Shown here: in pieces, positions 53,801-62,800 of the stretch
How positions within the stretch are numbered: position 1 is the first letter of the stretch
Layout of the letters: each line of letters begins with the position of its first letter
Source of the DNA: Maylandia zebra
Taxonomy: Eukaryota; Chordata; Actinopteri; Cichliformes; Cichlidae
Direction: 5' to 3'
Length of the DNA stretch: 64,000 bases
Assembly (NCBI RefSeq): GCF_041146795.1
Contig: NC_135175.1
Span: 28,241,075 to 28,305,074 of the forward strand
Translations under genes and position numbers: made by a program
The notes under the pieces: generated by a model
Told to the model about the DNA's origin: nothing
What the model saw: only the letters and a program-made list of their open reading frames with translations
The model's database searches: none

Positions 53801-56800
53801 TTCAGCTTTGTGTTGCAGAAAGAAACTCATTACCAAACAACAAAGTTATGTGATCAAGATATTGTCCACTATGTTTCTACCCATAAAAGCAACAACCTTA
53901 CCTGATTTAAATATATAAAATGTCCAGTTATGATTCTTTAACCCTTCCTGTCCACTTCCAGCTTTGTCTTGAGATTATACTATACGGTATCATAGTCCCA
54001 GCTTCCTTTGACCATTTCTTTCTTTTTAAATTATTGTTATGGTTATTAATATATATTACTGAAGAATAAATTTGTACATAACCATTACAATTCTCAACAT
54101 GGATCATAAATCAGTCCTGCTATATTAAGTCTTTGGTTCACTTTTAATGCTTGATCATTTTGACACAAATCTAGTCATATTTTTAAGGTCCATTGCAAGG
54201 AAATAGCATGTAAGCAAAGGTTGTTCAGTGAATTCTCATGCAAGGCTGTCTAATAGTGCTGTGTTGATGCACTGACAGCTCAGAGATAAAAGTCTCAGCT
54301 CTGAAGTTTTGTTGCCCAGGAGAGTATGAGTTGTGTCCCACTTGGAACAAAACAACATCCCGGGAATAGCAGTGAGCTGTGTCTTTCTTTTCCCATACGT
54401 TTTTGTCCAGGAAGTAACACACTGTTTACCACGGCTGAGCTGACAAATAGTCCTTTCAAGCCAGAGGAGTCCCAATACACAAAGCTACTATAAATGATTC
54501 AGTATCCTTAGTTTGACCATGTGCTTAACATATCTAGAATGCGTCAGTAAACATATGAGTCAATATCCAAATTGTATCCTACTGAAGCCACTATACATAA
54601 CTGTGGCACTTGTAATCTGATCAATCAAAAAACAAAAAACAGTTTCCATGGGATATTTTGTTATACATCATGGAAACTTTGTGTCAAATTGTTCTAATGG
54701 CTTAAATTCCTATATTTAAAAACTATAATTTGACTGAAATACATTATGGTTTCATAATATGTATATAAAAGAACAAAGTGCTTTTACAGTTAAACCTGAG
54801 TGGTCTTTATAGCTCTCATCCTGACGTCTAAGACTGCAGAAACTAACAAAACGTGCTACTTTCCTTAAACTTTATACGTCAAACTCCCATCACCTCCCTC
54901 AAACATCTCTATCTGTCTGCTTCCCTCTCTCCATCTATCACTCAGGTGTCAAAAGCATTGGGTTGTCACAATGACAGTGTTGATGCAGCAAAAAGAAAAA
55001 CAGGCTCTTTGAATTTCTGTCAGGGTGACAGACAACTTCAGGTCAGTACAGAAAACGACAACACCTTATATACTTTACAGAATCAAATTTCTCCTGTAAG
55101 CCTGGCTCATGGCTTTAACTCTCCTTTTTCTCTTTGCAGGTAGTTGAAGTGTCCTGTAGTGCAAAAAGGAATGTAAGGTAAAAAGGATATGAGGAGCTGC
55201 TTTGTACAGCTGTTACATGTGCAGCAGATCGTGCGCGCTCACATGAAACTCTTTTGTTTCCAGCCAAACTGCCTGCAATGTGGTGCTGCTGCTCAACCAT
55301 GCTGTCTCAGTGTGTGAACTTCAACAAGCTGGAGACGCTGCACTGCAGCGAGCTGGAGCACCAATGCAAGCGAGAATCATAGGAGAGATGGAGAGAGTGG
55401 GTGAGCACTTGTTTCCTTGCATTTGCTTCACTCTGTTTTGTCTGTGAATTAGTTTCCCGGTCTTCTTTGTCCATCTTCCCGTTTTACTTTGGCAACTGCT
55501 CTTTCTTGTGTGCTGCTTCCTTCCCTGTTCCCAACTGCAGTAAAATAGTTCAAAATATGACTTCCTATCTTCTTGATAGAAAACATAATGGTGTCAAGGA
55601 AAAGTGTGGATTTAAAAGGAAAAGAGGACCACAGTACCCAGGGTATCGGATTGCACTTATTCAGTACTTGCACAAAGCTCCTGATAATGTTGCTGATGTG
55701 GCTTTGTTGTGTTGAAAACCGCAGTGTCCTGAAGATGGATTATAAAAAGCCCATCTTAGATGCTTTGCCCAGTGTCTTCTTACAAAGTTGTATCATGCCA
55801 AAGAGAACAACCAGTTAAAAATATACGGCCAAGCAAAAAAAAAAAAGAAAAAGTTTAAAAAAATACAAATTTTAAAATAAATGCTCTTACACTATTTACT
55901 TAGGTAAATCCAGGTGGTGACTTAAGTTAATATGTATAAGTTCATTACTGAAAATCAATAAATAGTATCAAATCAAAGGGGTGACACATTGAGATATGTG
56001 CTCTAATTTTCTCTCCCCGTTAAAGAGATGATCTCTTGTTAATACTTGTGTGACTTAAGTAAAATTTATGCTTGATAATACTTGAGGCTGAAAATACAGC
56101 AATAGACCTAGCTAATGAAAAGTGAATTATGGTAAAGGAGTGCTTCCCACCTAACAAGTTGAGAGGTGTGGTACACTGTGGAGTGTGAATGTCTGTCACA
56201 TGTTAACCATGTGACAGACATTCACACTCACATTCAGACCTATGACCAGTTTAGAATCACCATTTAAACTATTTGCACATGCAAATTCCACACAGAAAGG
56301 CTCCAGTTTCAAGGCTTAAAGTCCAGGACCTTCTAGCTGTGAATCATCAGCTAGATGATTAATCATATCAAAACAAATATTTAACTCATTAAATGGAATC
56401 ATGTGAACCATCCTAAAAATCACACCCAATAATATAACTATTTTTTTCCAAGTTTCTAACTAAGTTTTTTTTTACAAACATGCAACCTGCATTCATTTTT
56501 GAATTAAGTGTACACATGGAAATATTAGACCTGTTGTAATCAGTCAACTTAACCAGTGATATTACAGCAAACAGGAGTAGGCTGACAGACCTCTCAGAAT
56601 CCACTAATCGTCACTGGACTTTTTGACTCACACTGTTCACTCACCCACCAAATATACATTTATCTTCATCTCTGTGTTTTCATATCTATTCAGGCATACC
56701 TGTTCAACTTTACTTACCGATATTTATCAAGATTAACAGAATTGTTATAACCACAGGAGATGGATTAGAAGATTGGATTAGAGTTCCTCATAACAACTCT

Positions 56801-59800
56801 GAACTGACTAGTTTCTGATATAATGCAATGGAATGGGCTGAACATCAGCTTGGAGTTGGAGATTGCTTTAGATTTTTACACTCAGTGTCCACTTTGATAG
56901 GTACACCTAGCACTTGGTCGGAGCCCTTTTTGGCTCAGAACGGCCTTAATTCTTTGTGGCACAGATTCAACAAGGTGCTGCAAACATTCTTCAGAGATTT
57001 TGATCCAAATTGGCATGATGCCATCATACAACATCACTCAGCAACTATGTGAATCTCCTGTTCCAAGACATTGCGATTGGTCTTGCCTTCTTATCAGCTT
57101 GAAATAGTCTGGCTCAATGGATGTTTTCTTTCTTTTTTTTTTTCAAATTGAAATGATCTGTGAGTGAAAATCCCATTAGATTAGTCATTTCTCAAATACT
57201 CACACTAGCCATCTAGCCCCATCACAGAGGCCTAAATAAACTTTCTTCCCCATTCTGATGCTCAGATTGAACTCCAGCAGGTTGTCTTGATCATGGCTAC
57301 GTGCTTTACTTTGTTGGGTTTCTGCCGTGCTATTGGCTGTTTAGATCTTGTTGTTAACAAGCAGATGAACAGGTGTACCTAACAGGTATATCAGTAAATA
57401 GGATTTCTGATAATATCTGTGCCTGTCATAGAAAATTTGCATTGTGTACGTGTGTGATATTTTCAGCTCTCTCTTGAAAAAAGTATATTAAATAACCAAA
57501 ATAAGTGCAAAATCAGACATTGACAGATCCAATACTCTCTTTGGATTTTCTCCACATCAGGTCGAAATCTGTGTAAGGATGCAGAGCCCTCTAGTGGCGG
57601 TTTTGTGAGATGCAATTCCACGTCTTCTCTTGACGATATATGTCAGTTAAATAAATCCTCCCCACTAACATGGTGAGCAACACACTTTTTTTTATGTCCA
57701 CTGGATGTGTGTCTGTACACCCTGTAACTTATACATGTTTAATCTACAGCTTCCTCTTAGAGCCCAACTCCAACCCGGCTCCTAAATTGAAGACAGACTC
57801 TTGTAGCAGTGAGTATCACAAACACAGATGCTTTTTATATTCACCCCTGTTTATCAAGGGTTTTGCTGCTGTAACCATGTTTGTCTGATCCTCAGGGGAA
57901 ATGCCTCGCTTCTGTGATTGCACAGCTTTCTGTAATTCTACACGTAAGAAAAATAATCACAATATTGCATTGACATTTTTAGAATCCAGGCTGCTGCTGC
58001 AATATGTGATGAGTGAATGCACCATTGTTATTCAAATTTAAAGAAAATATTTAGGCTTTTGGAAAACAGAACGTTGCTTCTATGAAGCAAGCTATCTGAG
58101 AAGAGAACTTCTCAGTTAATAAGTATTTTTATGGCGTCTCAGAAACTTCACCCACATGCTAACCATCCCTTTTCTTTATCGCTTTCTCAGGCCAATTTTA
58201 TGCTTTTAGAATCAATGTTACTAGTGAAGCTGTTAACATTCAGTACCTAAAAAGCTTGGTATGTACCACACTGTATGCTTATAGTATGCTTCATTAATAT
58301 ATAATTACTATATATATATATAATGCAACTTTGTAACTTTGTAACCCTATTTGACAGTTACTAAGTCCTGCTGCACTCCTCACATGTCCCACAAAGCAAC
58401 AGTAAGTCTTGATCCAATTACATTACATACAGTAAGTGTAGATTGTGTTGATATTTACTATGCATTTGTTAGTATCAGTATGTTGGTCACAACAGCAGAC
58501 AAAGCAACAGTGAGCAGTAAAAAGTTCTGCTGTTAAACTAAACTGTCCTGGTTTTCTGCCTCAGTCATGCAGGCTTAGAAACCCCCTGCCAACCTCTGGT
58601 TGTTAGGGAAAAATCTATATTGCCCAACCAGCGGTTGACAGTCCTAGTGACTGTCAGTCACCTCAAGAAGCCACTCACCAACCATTTGGGAAATACACAT
58701 TTTGACAACCGGTTGTTGCCATGGCGTTGGTCTTTGGGCCTGTGTAACTAAGGCCTACCTGGGAACATGGTTCTGGGTTTGTCTGTCTGTTTTTACAATA
58801 GAGAGAATAAGAATTGTCATTTAAAGGTCTCCAGGATGTTAAATGTGATTGCTTTTAACAAAATCTGTTAATAATTTACACATATTAAAAATTCTTTCTT
58901 ACCAGGTGCAGTAATTATAATATTACAAAGCAATATCAGGTAAACCTTACTGTAAACTTGTATAATGATTTCTTGTGTAGGCCTATAATTATTGATCATA
59001 CTTCTATAATGTGAATCATGTTTTGACTTTCATTACTCAGGGTGCTCATATAGAATGTCATGGGACAAACCAGAGGTAATCATGTTTTGTTTTGGGTTTT
59101 TGTTTTTGCATTTTACCTGCACGTATGCTAATGGTAGAAAGAAAAAAGAAATTCCACTGACAGAGTGTAATGTCAATCCAACTTTTTCCTCTTTGCCCTG
59201 TTGTCTTTTGGTCTCTAGGTTGTACAGCTGTATGGTGATATTGGAGATGTCTGGACCCATCAATGTTTGCTCCTTAAAAAAACTTTTGCAACAGATCATT
59301 GCGAGCAACAATTTATTTACAGCTGAAAGTTCCCTTACTCGCCTGAGTTAGTTTGCATGCTTATTTTGTTATTTTCCTACCAACTGCTTTACATGATATA
59401 ATAATTTGTCACTGTTACTCATGGTACTCTGTGCTTTGTCAGTGGTGTGTGGTGCTCCTGATTTGCCTGTCCAGAGACTGTTGGAATCCAACCTGACCTG
59501 GGTTGCCAGTGACCTGCGGAGCTCAGATGTTTGTCAACCTGATCCTACACGACTTGCATGGTAACAAGAGTATAAAATATAGGCTTATATAAAATGCAGC
59601 CTTTGAAAATTATGCCCACATGGCTTCATAGTCATGTACATTAACTGTAAGTAGGAAATTTAAGAGTGGTTTTTTTTTCATATTTTCTGTAAATACACAA
59701 AAAAGTGCAAGGTTATTGGGGATGTACTCTGTTTCTTCAACATGACATAACAAATACAACATAACCAAACCATTGTATGTTTATGATAATAATAGGAAGT

Positions 59801-62800
59801 ACTACATTTTTTGTTTCAACATCATTTACACTTTTACATGAGTTTTTTATTTTGTCATTCTTCATTTACAAGTTTTGCTGAATTATTTTTATTACTCTCC
59901 TTCAATATTAGATTACTTTCCTATCTACTATTATTTTTTATTATTTTTTATTTATTTATTTTTTGTTTAAGACAGAAGAGCTCTGTTTAAGAAAGTGTTT
60001 TTATACATATGTTGATGTCACTTACTATATTGTGAAAGTTGTTCATTTTTCCCAAAATTGTATACAATCTGTTAGAGGAGATATGTTTTATGTCCAGTAG
60101 ACTCTAATAGGATATAATTTCTAACCTATTTATCATATTTTTTTTCCACAGTGAAGCAAGTGAGACACTTGCTGTTCTTCTGACTGACAGCTGCCCTTCA
60201 GACACTTCAGCTGTTCCAACCACAACAGAACTTTCAACTCTGGCCAACGGCATTACTGCAGCTATGCAATCTTTGACTGATACCACCAAATCGTTGACCA
60301 ATACAAATGGAGATGTTTATGCAACAATTGAAAATACAGTGCAAAAAAAAGAAAACACAACATTTTTTCAAACAACTGCCAGTGCAAAGTCCCCATTAGC
60401 ACAACCTATTCTTCAGAATAGCTCACAAATAGTTCCTTCAACTGTGTTTAATAAAACAACAGTGCAAAATACTTTACCTAATGAAACCCAACTAACCAAC
60501 ACCATAACCAGCACTTTCATAGCAGTACACAACACCACAACTGTTATGCCTGATTCAGTGCTTAAGAGTACTACACTCTCTAAAATAACAAATGCATCTA
60601 CACCATCTCCTAATCAAACTGTACACAAAGCAACTACAACAGCAACATCTCCAGATCTTACAACAATATACAATGTAACTACAGCCACAGCATATGCCAA
60701 AGATTATACAACAAAGAACAATGTAGTTGCAGTTACACCATTTCCCACTGACAATGTAACATCTCCAGGTCTTGCAACGGTTACACCATCTCCCAGTGGC
60801 ACAACAGTGTACAATGTAACCACAACTGGAGCATTTACTCCCACTGGCAAACACACATTTGTTAGCAATGTAACAGCATCTGACAGTAATGACACAACAG
60901 GGACTCTAAACAATGTGTATAATGTAACCACAGAAAGCAAAAACAAGGCAGTATATAATAGTTCAGAAAGTTCAGTTAGCAGTACTACAATGTACATTTC
61001 AAATGCAGTTGCTTACAATAAAACTGAAACCAGCAACATTAACACAACAGCCTACAATTCAGTTGTATCAGGTAATAATTACAATACAACTACAGCTAAA
61101 AATAATTCTACAACAGTGTACAGTGAAACTACAGCTGGTTACAGTTACAGAGAAAATGTAACAAAAGCAAACAATACAACTACAGTAAACAATAATTACA
61201 CAACAGTGAGCCCATTTTTAACATCTCTGAACAATAGAACACCATACAATTCAATTACATCTGGCACCAGTGACAGAGAAACTGGCAACAGTTACAACGC
61301 AACTAAAGCCAGCAATAATTCTACAACATTGTACAATACAGCTATGTCCAACAATAATTTTACAACAGCGTACAATGCAACTACGGCCAGAAACAATTAT
61401 ACAACAGTCAACAGCGCAACCCTAACAGGTGACAGTCACACAACATACAATACAACTACAGCTGGCGATAGTTATTCAACAGCATACAATCAAACTACAA
61501 CAAGCAAAAATGGCAGTACAGCGTATAATGCAACTATAGCTGGTAGCAATTACACAACAGTGTACAGTGAAACCACAGCTGATAACAGTTACACAGTGCA
61601 CAGTGCAAATACAAGTGCCAAAAATTCAACAACAGCATACAATACAACTACAGCAAACAACAATTACCCAACAGTGAGCCCATTTCTAACAACTCTAAAC
61701 AGTACAACAGTGTACAATTCAGTTACTTCTGACAATAATGCAATTACAGTCAGAAACAATTATACAACAGTCAACAGCGCAACAACAACTGGTGACAATT
61801 ACACAACATACAATACAACTATAGCTGCCGACAGTTATCCAACAGCATACACTCAAACTACAACAAGCAAAAATGACAGTACAGTGTATAATGCAACTGT
61901 AGCTGGTAGCGATTACACAACAGTGTACAGTGAAACCACAGCTGGTAACAGTTACATAGAAACTGGTAATATTTACAATACAACTACAGCCAGCAACAAT
62001 TACACTACAGACAATTACACAACAGTGCTCAGTGCAAATACAAGTGCCAAAAATTCAACAACAGCATACAATACAACTACAGCAAACAACAATAACACAA
62101 CAGTGAGCCCATTTCTAACAACTTTGAGCAATACGTCACTGTACAATTCAATTACTTCTGGCAATAATGACAGACAAACTGGCAACAGTTACAATACAAC
62201 TACAGCCAACAATAATTCTACAACACTGTACAATACAGCTATGTTGAGCAATAATTTTACAACAGCATACAATGCAACTACAGCAAACAACAATAACACA
62301 ACAATGAGCCCATTTCTAACAACTCTAAACAATACAACAGTGTACAATTCATTTACATCTGGCACCAATGACAGACAACCTGGAAACAGTTACAACACAG
62401 CCACAGCCAACAATAATTCTACAACAGTTCACAGTGCAACTACAGAGAGAAACAATTATACAACAGTCGATGGCACAACCACAGCTGGTAACAATTACAA
62501 AATACCACCAACTACAGATAGCAATAATTATACAACAGCACACAATGCAACTACAGCCAGCAACATTTACGCAACAACTTACAATTCAGCTATGTCGGAC
62601 AACAATTATAACACAACTACAGCCATCAATAATTCTACAACAGTGAGCCCATTTCTAACAACTCTGAACAGTACAACAGTGTACAATTCAGTTACTTCTG
62701 ACAATAATGCAATTACAGTCAGAAACAATTATACAACAGTCAACAGCGCAACAACACTGTCACTGTACAATTCAATTACTTCTGGCAATAATGACAGACA

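Larger units (their letters stand above)
55401..57560 (+). other. adgrg2-like intron 11
   Basis: No exon seen. It holds the perfect inverted repeat at 56181-56229 and dispersed-repeat copy B at 56880-57395. Confidence 0.45.

Noticed and set aside
55172..55178. Donor GTAAGG at 55173 for adgrg2-like exon 10
   Set aside because: It is the stronger consensus but would end in phase 0, while the next exon needs phase 2. GTAAAA at 55178 keeps the frame and creates the NVSQTAC sequence. Still worth checking in transcripts.
59346..59352. Donor GTTTGC at 59351 for adgrg2-like exon 19
   Set aside because: It gives phase 2, incompatible with the next exon. GTTAGT at 59347 gives phase 1 and restores MVCGAP.
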